A stretch of 64,000 nt of DNA from Synechococcus sp. NOUM97013 (GTDB lineage: Bacteria; Cyanobacteriota; Cyanobacteriia; PCC-6307; Cyanobiaceae). Of this stretch, positions 43,973 through 52,657 are shown in pieces. The notes under the pieces were generated by a model. It did not search any database. It saw only the letters and a program-made list of their open reading frames with translations, and was not told the DNA's origin. The DNA lies in the NCBI RefSeq assembly GCF_014279815.1, contig NZ_CP047941.1, positions 248,001 to 312,000 of the forward strand. The letters run 5' to 3'. How positions within the stretch are numbered: position 1 is the stretch's first letter; the number at the start of each line of letters is the position of its first letter. The translations under genes were made by a program, and so were the position numbers.

Positions 43973-44980
43973 TTAGCGCTGGGGGCGGGCCATGGCGGCA
44001 CTGTTGCCGCGTCCCTGCTGGCCGCGACGGTTGTTGCTGGGACGGTTGTTGCTGCGACGGGTGTTGGGTACGTCACGGATCGCGGCCTGTGCGGCGAAGA
44101 GTTGCGATTCCAGCTGGTCGTAGCTGCCCTCAAAGGGGCACTGATTCGCGCTGGGGCAGTGTTCGCAGAAGCGCCCGTCACTGAAACGCTCGAGGTTGCC
44201 CCTGTTGAAGAAGTAGGGCTTGTGGCTGAAGCTGCTGGCCACCCATTGCCAGCTGAGGTGATTGCTGGCGGGATCGCCGTCGATCAAATGCTGGAGAAAC
44301 CAGTCCGCTCCGGCTTTCCAGTGCACCCGACGCCAGTGCACCACGTAGGCGGCCATCCACATGCGGGCGTGGTTGTGCAGCCAGCCCGTTGTGACCAGTT
44401 CGTTCTGGAAAGCATCCATGCAGGCCAAGTCGGTGCGGCCATCGCGGATGTCTTCTGGAAGGTCCCGCTGATAGGACGCCGGGTCGTGCCCGGTTTTGAG
44501 TTCCTCCTGGCTGTCATGAATGCCGTCACCAAGGTCGACCCACATCCGCTGCCAGAAGTCACGCCAACCCAGCTCATTAATCAATTTTGTGCCGTCGTCC
44601 CGGTTGCGGACGCGCTGGAACACGGCGTCTCGCACTTCGCTGAGACTGAGAACGCCATGGCGGATGTAGGGGGAGAGACCCGTTGCAGCACCCCTGAGAT
44701 GGTTGCGGCTCTTGGCGTAGCGACGCGGATCGACCTTGTTCAAGAGCTTTTCAGCTGCCTGACGCCCTCCCCTTATGGGGCTGAGTGAACCCTCGGCTTC
44801 GGGGAACTGTTCGGCCAGAAGCTGGTCGAGGGCCGTTCGGTCGTGGATCGTTCTGGGCAGATCGTCAGGCTGATCAGGCCATGACAAGGGAGCTGGGGAA
44901 GGCTGCGGCGGCACCGTTTTGGTCGACGTCGTCGGCTCATCCTGTCGATCCGATCGTTCAACCGCGACTGCCGCTGGCAA
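43973..44980 (-). CDS. Photolyase/cryptochrome FAD-binding domain protein with four cysteines
   Basis: The protein contains only the C-terminal helical FAD domain: LSPYIRHGVLS, ELGWRDFWQRMW, TGWLHNHARMWMAAYVVHW and DGDPASNHLSWQWVASSFSHKPYFFN. It has exactly four cysteines, C187, C272, C275 and C281, in ACMDAF and FCEHCPSANQCPFE. Their places match the [4Fe-4S] ligands of bacterial FeS-BCP photolyases such as PhrB and CryB (ACV, then CxxC...CPF). The longest frame starts TTG 44980; a GTG at 44914 is another choice. The C-terminal tail is rich in Asn, Arg and Gly. Activity, whether DNA repair or light sensing, is unknown. Confidence 0.8.
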   Translation of the reverse strand: MPAAVAVERSDRQDEPTTSTKTVPPQPSPAPLSWPDQPDDLPRTIHDRTALDQLLAEQFPEAEGSLSPIRGGRQAAEKLLNKVDPRRYAKSRNHLRGAATGLSPYIRHGVLSLSEVRDAVFQRVRNRDDGTKLINELGWRDFWQRMWVDLGDGIHDSQEELKTGHDPASYQRDLPEDIRDGRTDLACMDAFQNELVTTGWLHNHARMWMAAYVVHWRRVHWKAGADWFLQHLIDGDPASNHLSWQWVASSFSHKPYFFNRGNLERFSDGRFCEHCPSANQCPFEGSYDQLESQLFAAQAAIRDVPNTRRSNNRPSNNRRGQQGRGNSAAMARPQR

Positions 44981-45034
44981 CGCAGGGGCCGGGATGGGTG
45001 AGAATCCCTGGATACTTCAGTGAATTCCGGTCCG

Positions 45035-45817
45035 ATGCTTCTCGATCTCACGGGCAAGAAGATTCTCGTTACCGGTATCGCCAACAACCGATCGATTGCC
45101 TGGGGCATCGCGCAGCAGCTCAGGGCCGCAGGTGCCGAGCTGGGCATTACCTATCTCCCCGATGACAAAGGTCGCTTCGAGGCCAAGGTGCGTGAACTCA
45201 CCGCGCCTCTCGAGCCTTCTCTGTTCCTACCTCTGAATGTTCAGGATGCGGCCCAGATGGAGTCGGTGTTCAGTGAAATTAAGGAGAAGTGGGGTGTGCT
45301 GGATGGTTTGGTGCACTGCCTGGCCTTCGCTGGTAAAGAGGAGCTGATCGGCGATTACAGCGCCACCACCGCTGAAGGGTTTGCCCGTGCCCTTGAGATC
45401 AGTGCTTATTCCCTGGCGCCTCTGTGCCGTCACGCCAAGCCGCTGTTTAGCGAGAAGGCCGGTGTGGTCACCCTGACTTACCTGGGTGCTGAGCGCGCGA
45501 TCCCTAATTACAACGTGATGGGTGTGGCGAAAGCCGCTCTTGAGGCTTCCGTTCGCTACCTCTCGGCTGAGTTGGGCCCTGACAAGCAGGTGCGTGTCAA
45601 CGCGATCAGTGCTGGTCCGATCCGCACTTTGGCCAGCTCGGCCATCGGCGGCATTCTCGACATGATCCACAACGTGGAAGAAAAGGCGCCGTTGCGTCGC
45701 ACCGTCACGCAGACCGAAGTGGGCAACACAGCTGCCTTCTTGCTCAGTGATCTCTCCAGCGGTATTTCCGGACAGACCATCTATGTGGATGCGGGCTACT
45801 GCATCAACGGCATGTGA
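45035..45817 (+). CDS. fabI: Enoyl-[acyl-carrier-protein] reductase (NADH)
   Basis: FabI performs the last reduction in each cycle of fatty acid synthesis. KKILVTGIANNRSIAWGIA is the family Rossmann variant, the catalytic pair is Y-x6-K in NYNVMGVAKAALEAS, and VRVNAISAGPIRTLASSAI follows. ATG 45035 gives the conserved start MLLDLTGKK and 260 residues; a GTG at 45020 is less likely. It is 6 bases upstream of hisB. Confidence 0.96.
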   Translation: MLLDLTGKKILVTGIANNRSIAWGIAQQLRAAGAELGITYLPDDKGRFEAKVRELTAPLEPSLFLPLNVQDAAQMESVFSEIKEKWGVLDGLVHCLAFAGKEELIGDYSATTAEGFARALEISAYSLAPLCRHAKPLFSEKAGVVTLTYLGAERAIPNYNVMGVAKAALEASVRYLSAELGPDKQVRVNAISAGPIRTLASSAIGGILDMIHNVEEKAPLRRTVTQTEVGNTAAFLLSDLSSGISGQTIYVDAGYCINGM

Positions 45818-45823
45818 CTCGGC

Positions 45824-46468
45824 ATGATCGGTTCATCCACGTCGCCGCTGGAGCTGGGCAGCATGCGTACAGGTGAGATCCACAGGGTCACCGGTGAAAC
45901 CGATGTGAAGGTGCGGCTTGGGCTGGATGGCACCGGTCAGTGCCAAGCCAGCACCGGCGTGCCGTTCCTGGATCACATGCTGCATCAGATCAGCAGTCAT
46001 GGCCTGATCGATCTGGAGATCAATGCGGTGGGCGACACCCACATCGATGATCACCACACCAATGAAGATGTGGGGATTGCCGTGGGACAGGCCCTGGCGC
46101 AAGCCCTTGGAGACCGTCGCGGTATTCATCGCTTCGGCCACTTCGTGGCACCCCTGGATGAGGCTCTGGTGCAGGTGGCGCTCGATTGTTCCGGTCGTCC
46201 GCATCTCAGCTACAGCCTGAGCATTCCCAGCCAGAAGATCGGCACCTACGACACCGAACTGGTGAAGGAGTTTTTTGTTGCCGTGGTCAACAACAGCGGA
46301 CTGACGCTGCACATCCGTCAATTGGATGGTGCCAACTCGCATCACATCGTGGAGGCCTGTTTCAAGGCCTTTGCTCGGGCCTTGCGACTGGCGACGGAAC
46401 TGGATCCGCGTCGTGCCGGTGCTGTTCCCAGCAGCAAGGGAGTGCTGGAGCAGGCGGGTGCCAGCTGA
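45824..46468 (+). CDS. hisB: Imidazoleglycerol-phosphate dehydratase
   Basis: The sixth-step histidine enzyme, 214 residues, monofunctional. [34 protein letters not shown] and [20 protein letters not shown] supply the manganese-binding histidines. The start is ATG 45824; an internal ATG at 45863 ([10 protein letters not shown]) is closer to the usual family start. It probably shares a transcript with fabI. It shows the cell makes histidine, independently of the atypical HisF-HisH protein at 1.6-3.1 kb. Confidence 0.95.
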   Translation: MIGSSTSPLELGSMRTGEIHRVTGETDVKVRLGLDGTGQCQASTGVPFLDHMLHQISSHGLIDLEINAVGDTHIDDHHTNEDVGIAVGQALAQALGDRRGIHRFGHFVAPLDEALVQVALDCSGRPHLSYSLSIPSQKIGTYDTELVKEFFVAVVNNSGLTLHIRQLDGANSHHIVEACFKAFARALRLATELDPRRAGAVPSSKGVLEQAGAS

Positions 46469-46525
46469 TCGGCATCCGCGCTTCACAGTCCGTTACGAGA
46501 GGATGGAGGCCTCTGCCATCACTCC

Positions 46526-48013
46526 GTGACCGTTGCTCCTGCTGCTGAACGCTTCCAACGAGCGGAGTGGGCCAGCGCATTCCGCAATGTGGAGGATGAG
46601 CTCACCGCCGTGCCGGTCAAGGCCGCTCGGGGCACGGTGCCTGCGGAGCTTCTGGGAACGCTGTACCGCAACGGCCCCGGTCGTCTGGAACGCGCCGGTC
46701 AGCGTGTGCACCACCCCTTTGACGGGGACGGCATGATCACGGCTCTGCGTTTCGACGCAGATGGTGTGTCGCTCACCAACCGCTTCGTGCGCACCGCTGG
46801 CTGGCAGGCGGAAGAAGCTGCTGGCAAGGTGCTCTACCGCGGTGTGTTCGGCAGCCAGAAGCCGGGTGGTCGTCTGGCCAATGCCTTTGACCTGCGTCTG
46901 AAGAACATCGCCAACACCGGTGTGGTGCAGCTCGGCGATCAGCTCCTGGCTCTCTGGGAGGCGGCCGAACCGCATGCGCTTGACCCGCACAGCCTGGAGA
47001 CTCACGGGATCTGCCTGCTGGGGGGTGTGCTGAAGAAAGGGGAGGCGTTCAGTGCTCATCCCCGCTTCGATCCAGGTCACCACGACCGTCCCCGCATGGT
47101 CACCTTCGGTGTGAACACCGGGCCGCGCAGCACCATCCGGCTGATGGAATTCTCCACAGAGGATGATGCTGCTGCAGGGATCAAGGCCGGTGACCTGCTC
47201 AATGACCGCCGCGACACGTTCGGCGGTTTCGCCTTTTTGCATGATTTCGCGATCACGCCCAACTGGGCGGTGTTTCTTCAGAACGCGATCGACTTCAACC
47301 CCCTTCCGTTCGTGCTCGGTGAAAAAGGTGCTGCCCAGTGTCTCCGCTCGAATCCCAACGGTCAGGCCAAGTTCTGGTTGATTCCCCGTGACAGCGGCGC
47401 GTTTGCAGGGCAAGCGCCTCGCATCATCGATGCTCCTGACGGGTTCGTGTTCCATCACCTCAACGCATGGGAAGAGGACGGTGATGTGGTGGTGGAAAGC
47501 ATCTACTACAGCGATTTCCCCTCCATTGGCCCAGACGTGGATTTCGCGGCCGTCGATTTTGACCTGATCCCCGAAGGTCTGCTGGAGCAGTGCCGCATCC
47601 ATCTCGATCGCGGCACGGTGGAGACCAAGCGCCTCAGCGAGCGCTGCTGTGAGTTCGCCATGGTGAACCCGGAGCGGGAAGGTCTGCCCTGTCGGTTTGC
47701 CTGGATGGCTGCAGCGGCGCGCGCTCAGGGCAATGATCCCTTGCAGGTGATCAAGAAGCTGGATCTCAGCACCGGTGAGCGTCAGATCTGGAGTGCGGCA
47801 CCGCATGGGTTTGTGAGTGAGCCGCTGATGGTCCCCAGGCCCGGTGCCACCACCGAAGACGACGGATGGGTGCTGGAACTGGTCTGGAACGGTGAGCGGG
47901 AAGGCTCCGATCTTGTGATCCTTGATGCGGCCGATCTGCAAGAACTGGCTGTGCTGGAGCTGCCTCTGGCCATCCCCCATGGCTTGCATGGCAGTTGGGT
48001 GTCCGCCAGCTGA
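46526..48013 (+). CDS. Carotenoid cleavage dioxygenase (RPE65/apocarotenoid oxygenase family)
   Basis: This Fe(II) enzyme cleaves carotenoid or apocarotenoid double bonds. The seven-bladed propeller family markers are present: YRNGPGRLE, HPFDGDGMI, FLHDFAITPNWAVF, FVFHHLNAWEEDGDVVVE and the C-terminal HGLHGSW, which together supply the four iron-binding histidines. The length of 495 residues is normal. The start is GTG 46526. Substrate may be an apocarotenal as for Synechocystis ACO, but this cannot be read from the sequence. Confidence 0.92.
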   Translation: MTVAPAAERFQRAEWASAFRNVEDELTAVPVKAARGTVPAELLGTLYRNGPGRLERAGQRVHHPFDGDGMITALRFDADGVSLTNRFVRTAGWQAEEAAGKVLYRGVFGSQKPGGRLANAFDLRLKNIANTGVVQLGDQLLALWEAAEPHALDPHSLETHGICLLGGVLKKGEAFSAHPRFDPGHHDRPRMVTFGVNTGPRSTIRLMEFSTEDDAAAGIKAGDLLNDRRDTFGGFAFLHDFAITPNWAVFLQNAIDFNPLPFVLGEKGAAQCLRSNPNGQAKFWLIPRDSGAFAGQAPRIIDAPDGFVFHHLNAWEEDGDVVVESIYYSDFPSIGPDVDFAAVDFDLIPEGLLEQCRIHLDRGTVETKRLSERCCEFAMVNPEREGLPCRFAWMAAAARAQGNDPLQVIKKLDLSTGERQIWSAAPHGFVSEPLMVPRPGATTEDDGWVLELVWNGEREGSDLVILDAADLQELAVLELPLAIPHGLHGSWVSAS

Positions 48014-48119
48014 CGGATGGATCCGGTGATCACTTGGCGGTGATCAGTCATGGGCCAGTCACCTCTTGACGCGCGAGCGGATCTAGACATCGGTCGTGGC
48101 TCTGATCCCTGTTCTGCTG

Positions 48120-48824
48120 ATGCGTTCCAGGTTTGTCTCTGTTCCCTGTCTGGCTGTGATGACGTCACTGCTGGCGGGAGTCGTTGTTCCCCCTTCCGTG
48201 CAAGCAGAGAGTCAAGGTCCTCAGTGTCGTGGCACATTGCTGCAGCTGATGGTTCAGGAGCGAGGACAGGCCCGCTCGGAACGCTTCCGCTTCAACCTGC
48301 GCTTGGAGGCTGAGGCCGCCAGCGCTGCGGCTGCGCTGGATCAGCTCAATGCTCGACTTGATGTGCTGCGCCAGGCTCTCACCCCGTTGGTGCAAGACAG
48401 CTTGGTAGTGCCCGCGCCCAGCACTTTCCCGATCGGATCGGCCGCTTCAGCGAGCCGTTATCGGGCTGCGACGACGATCAGCGGCCAGGTCAGCCGCGGC
48501 GACTATGACGCCTTGATTCAACGGGCCGGTCGCTTGCCAGGGGTGCGGCTGCAGGGCATGACATCGCTGGCGTCCTCCAGCGGACAGGAGGCACTTGAGG
48601 AGCGTTTGCTGAAGCGTGCCTTGGAGCGCGGTCAGCGCCAGGCCGACCGCACCGCATCCGCGCTGGGGCTTCGCCGCGCGTCGCTGCTGCGGATTGATCA
48701 GCGCAGCAGGCCTCCGGTTCGCGTATTGGCGATGGCTGCTGATGCCTCCTCTCGCTTCAAACCGGACGAGGCTCCATTGCCCACTGGAACGATCAATCTG
48801 GCTCTGGATTACTGCCTGCGCTGA
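48120..48824 (+). CDS. Secreted SIMPL-domain (DUF541) protein
   Basis: A signal peptide (FVSVPCLAVMTSLLAGVVVP, cleaved near VQAES) precedes a DUF541/SIMPL domain, in which FRFNLRLEAEAASAAAALDQ, ERLLKRALERGQRQADRTAS and ALGLRRASLLRI are typical. The domain is found in periplasmic proteins of largely unknown function. ATG 48120 is chosen over GTG 48096. It is convergent with the BCCT transporter gene. Confidence 0.75.
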   Translation: MRSRFVSVPCLAVMTSLLAGVVVPPSVQAESQGPQCRGTLLQLMVQERGQARSERFRFNLRLEAEAASAAAALDQLNARLDVLRQALTPLVQDSLVVPAPSTFPIGSAASASRYRAATTISGQVSRGDYDALIQRAGRLPGVRLQGMTSLASSSGQEALEERLLKRALERGQRQADRTASALGLRRASLLRIDQRSRPPVRVLAMAADASSRFKPDEAPLPTGTINLALDYCLR

Positions 48825-48860
48825 TGCTCTGGCCACTCCGGAGCGCTCGTGCTGTTCGGG

Positions 48861-50399
48861 TTAGCGATGGCGCCATTCCTTCCAGGCCAGGCGGGGCGCC
48901 GTCCAGAGCGTGCACAGCACCAGCGGGGTGACGGGCACTGCGGCGATCACGATGAAGGCCTGCAGGGCATCGATGGAGGTGCTGTCCCCCAGGCCCGTGC
49001 CGATGCGCAGCAGCACCAGGGTGAGGCTGCCGATCATCAAGGCCCAGAACAGCCGCAGCAGTGCCGGTGGTTGCTTGCGGCCGCTCACCACCATGGCCGC
49101 GGCATAACTCATCGAATCGGCGCTGGTGCACATGAACAGCACCACCAGCAAAAGGCCGATGGGGATCAGAACACCCGCAAGGGGCAACTGACTGAGGATG
49201 GTGAGCAGGGCAGCGGCAGCGCCGTTCTGAGCCAGCGCGTCACCGATGCCACCTCCGGCTAACTCCAGATACAGTCCCGTGCCACCCAGCAGGGTGAACC
49301 ACAGGTTGGTCACGATCGGGCAGAGAATGGCCACCGCCAGCACCAGTTCACGGATGCTGCGGCCGCGGCTGACGCCGGCGGTGAACAGCCCCATCAGCGG
49401 CGCATAGCCGAGAAACCACCCCCAATAGAACACCGTCCAGCTGTTCACCCAGTTCGCCGGCACGGCATTTGGTGTGAGGGCCATCTGCGGCAGATGGATC
49501 AGGTAGGTGACAAAGCCGCTGAGGAAGTGCTGGATCAGCCAGAGACCCGGGCCCAGCAGCAGCAGGCCTGCCGCCATGGCCAGCGTGAGCCACACGTTGA
49601 GCTCCGACAGCCACTTGATGCCTTTCTGAATGCCGCTGACGGTGGAGCTCGCAAAGACGGCCGTCAGCAGCACCACCACGAGAGATTGCAGCCCAGCGCT
49701 GTCGGTCAGCCAGGGCAGTTGCCCTGCGGCGTTGCTCAGTTGCAGGGACAGGAATCCCAGGGGGCCGACGGTGCCGGCGATCGCCGCCACCACCGACAAC
49801 CCATCCGCAAGGTGACCGAGCGGACCATCCACCCAGCGGCGCGGCACGATGTTCACCAACAGGGTGCGGGGACGCAGGGGTTCACCGCGTCGCTCCTGGA
49901 TTGAAAAGGTGATTGTGGTGGTGGTGGCCACCAGGGCCCACGCCAGAAAGCCCCAGTGCAGAAAACTCACCGCCAGGGCGGGATCCACTGCCGCGGCTGT
50001 ACTGCCCTCGACCCCTGCGAACACCGGTGATGGCGTCTGGAAGTGATACAGCGGTTCGGCTGCCGACCAGAACACACCACCCCCCGCTAGCAGGGTGCAG
50101 ATCAGCACCGCGCACCAATCAAAGAATTTGAGGCTTGGTTTGGCGTCCGCTCCGCCGAGCCGGAGTGTTCCGATCGGGCTGATGGCAAGGAATAGTGCGA
50201 TCAGAAAAAGCAGCACCACCATCCATTGCCAGACCCCGCCAAGGGCATCACTGATCACGGCTTTGCCGTTGTCGGTGAACTGTTTGGCCAGGGCCAGGTC
50301 GATGGCCGACACCAGCAGAAAGATCAGCAGAGGAATGGCGCCGACCCAGAGGGGGGGCTGGCGCCACCAGGAGCGCTGGCTCGTGGGGATGTCAGGCAT
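48861..50399 (-). CDS. BCCT-family transporter for betaine/choline-like solutes
   Basis: A twelve-span membrane protein of 512 residues. The family signature NSWTVFYWGWFLGYAPLMGL and FTAGVSRGRSIRELVLAV lies in spans 8-9, FFDWCAVLICTLLAGGGVFWSAAEPLYHF contains span 3 and FMCTSADSMSYAAAM span 11. BCCT carriers take up glycine betaine, choline, carnitine or DMSP-type compounds with Na+ or H+. It is the last gene of a four-gene minus-strand operon, 18 bases after the flavoenzyme gene. The substrate may be the compound handled by those enzymes. Confidence 0.92.
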   Translation of the reverse strand: MPDIPTSQRSWWRQPPLWVGAIPLLIFLLVSAIDLALAKQFTDNGKAVISDALGGVWQWMVVLLFLIALFLAISPIGTLRLGGADAKPSLKFFDWCAVLICTLLAGGGVFWSAAEPLYHFQTPSPVFAGVEGSTAAAVDPALAVSFLHWGFLAWALVATTTTITFSIQERRGEPLRPRTLLVNIVPRRWVDGPLGHLADGLSVVAAIAGTVGPLGFLSLQLSNAAGQLPWLTDSAGLQSLVVVLLTAVFASSTVSGIQKGIKWLSELNVWLTLAMAAGLLLLGPGLWLIQHFLSGFVTYLIHLPQMALTPNAVPANWVNSWTVFYWGWFLGYAPLMGLFTAGVSRGRSIRELVLAVAILCPIVTNLWFTLLGGTGLYLELAGGGIGDALAQNGAAAALLTILSQLPLAGVLIPIGLLLVVLFMCTSADSMSYAAAMVVSGRKQPPALLRLFWALMIGSLTLVLLRIGTGLGDSTSIDALQAFIVIAAVPVTPLVLCTLWTAPRLAWKEWRHR

Positions 50400-50417
50400 C
50401 GGTTGAGGGGTGAGGGG

Positions 50418-51605
50418 TCAGGCGCGGACGGCGTCGCGTTGGTGGCTCCAGCAGGAGAGATCGACGGCGGGTTGTTCGCCGCTGGCGAACCGTGCCAGCG
50501 AATCACCGATCAGGGGAGCGAACTTGAAGGCCTGGCCAGAGCCTCCGGCGAACAGACTCAGCTTCGGGGTGAGCCGGTCGAGAACGAAGTTCACGTCGCT
50601 GGCCATCGAGTACGGGCTGATCACGGTCTCCACCCGCTCCTGCACGCCCTCCAGTTCGTTGAACAGGAAGGTGTCGAGCAGTTCCACCAGGCGTGCTGGT
50701 GGCTCGGTGACCATGGCGTTGGGTTCGGCGACGCGCAGCTCCTGCGGGGCCCAGTCGATGCCGGCCTTGATCCTTGGGCGGCCATCTGCTGTGTGGCTGA
50801 GCACTGGGAAGCCGTAGTAAAGACCACCGTCATCGCCGCGTTCCTGCTGGAAGCAGAACCACTGCGGGTACCGATCGGCCAGCGCCGGGTCGACGGTGTA
50901 ATGGGCCCAGAGCATCGGCCACACCTCCAGCTTGGGAGCCAACCCCAGGGGGGCCAGCAACAGCTGGCTCCAGATCCCGCAGGCCACCACCAGCTGTCCG
51001 GCGGCGATGTGTGCGCCGCTTTCCAAGGTGACGCCACCGCCATCGGGATCGAGGCCCGCCACGGGGCAGTGCTCGATCAGCTGATGGCCGGCGTTGCGAG
51101 CGGTGTTGATCCAGTGGCTCACCACCTTGTCGCTGCGCACGGCACCGGCGGTGGGTTCGAACAGTCCGGTGAAGCCCGCCTTCGGCTTCAGCGGGAAGCG
51201 GGCAGCGATCTGGTCGGCATCGAGGGCTTCGTAGGGAATGCCCTGATCGTCCATGACCCGACGGGCTCCGGGGATCGATCCCTCAATCGTTTCTTCATCC
51301 CAGCTTTCGCCGTAGAAGAGCAGGCCGTGGGTTTCCCTCAGTTGTGCGCCAGCGTGGCTTTCTTCCTCGCGCCAGAGGCGATTGGCTTCCTGGGCTAGAC
51401 GGCAGAGCACCGGGTCGGAGTACATCTCCCGGAACATCCGGGTTTCGCCGTAGCTGCTGGCCTTGGCGTGGGCCAGGGTCTGGGCTTCCAGCAGCACCAC
51501 ATCGCGGATGCCCCGGCGCGCCAGAGATGCAGCGCAGCTGAGGCCCGCCATGCCGCCGCCGACGATGACGACCGCCGCTTGGGTCGGAAGGGATGGTGGG
51601 GTCAT
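50418..51605 (-). CDS. FAD-dependent oxidase of the sarcosine oxidase/DadA group
   Basis: The Rossmann motif VIVGGGMAGLSCAASLARRG (residues 13-32) and the C-terminal FAGGSGQAFKFAPLIGDSLA bind FAD, as in monomeric sarcosine oxidase and N-methyltryptophan oxidase. The position of the cysteine that binds FAD covalently in those enzymes appears as S330 in ISPYSMASDVNF, so flavin is probably bound non-covalently. It would oxidise a secondary or primary amine, perhaps an N-methyl amino acid. It is coupled to the dehydrogenase gene upstream through an ATGA overlap. Confidence 0.85.
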   Translation of the reverse strand: MTPPSLPTQAAVVIVGGGMAGLSCAASLARRGIRDVVLLEAQTLAHAKASSYGETRMFREMYSDPVLCRLAQEANRLWREEESHAGAQLRETHGLLFYGESWDEETIEGSIPGARRVMDDQGIPYEALDADQIAARFPLKPKAGFTGLFEPTAGAVRSDKVVSHWINTARNAGHQLIEHCPVAGLDPDGGGVTLESGAHIAAGQLVVACGIWSQLLLAPLGLAPKLEVWPMLWAHYTVDPALADRYPQWFCFQQERGDDGGLYYGFPVLSHTADGRPRIKAGIDWAPQELRVAEPNAMVTEPPARLVELLDTFLFNELEGVQERVETVISPYSMASDVNFVLDRLTPKLSLFAGGSGQAFKFAPLIGDSLARFASGEQPAVDLSCWSHQRDAVRA

Positions 51606-52657
51606 TGGCCGTCTCCGAAGCTCAGTCCGATGGGTTTGCGTTCGCGTTCAGCCGCCACTTCCTCGAGGGCGGCCCCCACGGATAAGCCTTGCTCGCGTTG
51701 ATTGAGATAGTCACTGGCCCGCTGCCGCACTTCGCTGCGCACAAAGGCGTAGACATCCTCTGCACCGGCGTGCTTCCAGGCTTCGGGTGAGAAGCGTTCG
51801 ATGGAGTCGGCAATCACGGCACCGGCATTCACCAGCGGATCCGGCAGCACGCGAATGCCACGGCGACGCAGATCATCGGCGAGTTGAGGCGTCTGAAACG
51901 GAGCATTGGCTGCTGGAACCACAGACTTCACGCGCAGGGCTGAAGCGATCTCGGTGGTGATTAGCCCGGAAATAGAGCAGGGGAGCAGCAGATCCAGTTT
52001 CAGCTCCCACCACGGGCAGTCGAGTGGCAGGGGGGTCGCACCGACGAAGCCGGCGCGTTCCCGGTGGACATCCACGGTGAACACCGTCCAGCCATGGTCA
52101 ACAAGATCCCGGGCCACGGTGCCGCCGACCGCACCGCAGCCATGCACGAGGGCTCGGCCAGGGCTGGCGTCCTTCAGCGCTTGTTCCAGCACAGCTTCCA
52201 CGGCGCCGAGGGTGCCGTGGGCGGTGGCGGCACTGGCGTCCACCGGGCTGCCGACCGCTGCCAGCACGTGGGGGGTGAGCGCCGTCAGGCGTTCCATGTC
52301 CTCCAGGCTGGTGTTGAGATCGCAGCCTGTGATCATGGCGCCATCAAGCGACTCCAGCAGCTCGGCGGTGACGCTGATCAACTCATCCTTCACGGCAGCG
52401 GGTTCAGCGGCCCGGGCCACGATCTTGCCTCCGGCGAAACCGGTGCCGTAAAGATCGTGTTTGTGGGTCATCAACCCTGCCAGCCGCTGTCCGTCGGCGA
52501 TGCAGGCCTCATCGCTGGGGTAGTTAAGAAGGCGCAGGCCCCCGTTGGCGGGTCGCTTGGCATCGGTGTCTTCCGCCACTACAAACACCGAGAGGTGGTC
52601 GGAGACGTGTTCCGCCAGCACCGACACCGTCGGCGCTGCTGTCTTGCCACTGCTCAT
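51602..52657 (-). CDS. Glu/Leu/Phe/Val dehydrogenase-family protein
   Basis: The 351-residue protein has NGGLRLLNYPS and LMTHKHDLYGTGFAGGKIV, in which the lysines in THK and GGK match the catalytic lysines of leucine dehydrogenase, then an NAD-binding VHGCGAVGGTVARDL and VVPAANAPFQTPQLAD. It should deaminate an amino acid oxidatively or catalyse the reverse. ATG 52657, overlapping the methyltransferase stop as TGATG, is preferred over the longer frame to 52708. The substrate may be the amino acid released or used by the neighbouring flavoenzyme and methyltransferase. Confidence 0.82.
   Translation of the reverse strand: MSSGKTAAPTVSVLAEHVSDHLSVFVVAEDTDAKRPANGGLRLLNYPSDEACIADGQRLAGLMTHKHDLYGTGFAGGKIVARAAEPAAVKDELISVTAELLESLDGAMITGCDLNTSLEDMERLTALTPHVLAAVGSPVDASAATAHGTLGAVEAVLEQALKDASPGRALVHGCGAVGGTVARDLVDHGWTVFTVDVHRERAGFVGATPLPLDCPWWELKLDLLLPCSISGLITTEIASALRVKSVVPAANAPFQTPQLADDLRRRGIRVLPDPLVNAGAVIADSIERFSPEAWKHAGAEDVYAFVRSEVRQRASDYLNQREQGLSVGAALEEVAAERERKPIGLSFGDGQ

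Noticed and set aside
46493-47989. A 498-residue minus-strand open frame
   Set aside because: It is fully antisense to the carotenoid oxygenase gene, whose protein shows clear family motifs. Long antisense frames are expected in GC-rich codon-biased DNA.
48027-48046. Inverted repeat TGATCAC/GTGATCA after the carotenoid oxygenase gene
   Set aside because: The stem is only 7 bases, the half-site is itself palindromic, and no T-run follows; too weak to call a terminator.
50226-51398. A 390-residue plus-strand open frame
   Set aside because: Antisense to the flavoenzyme and BCCT genes; no motif and skewed composition.
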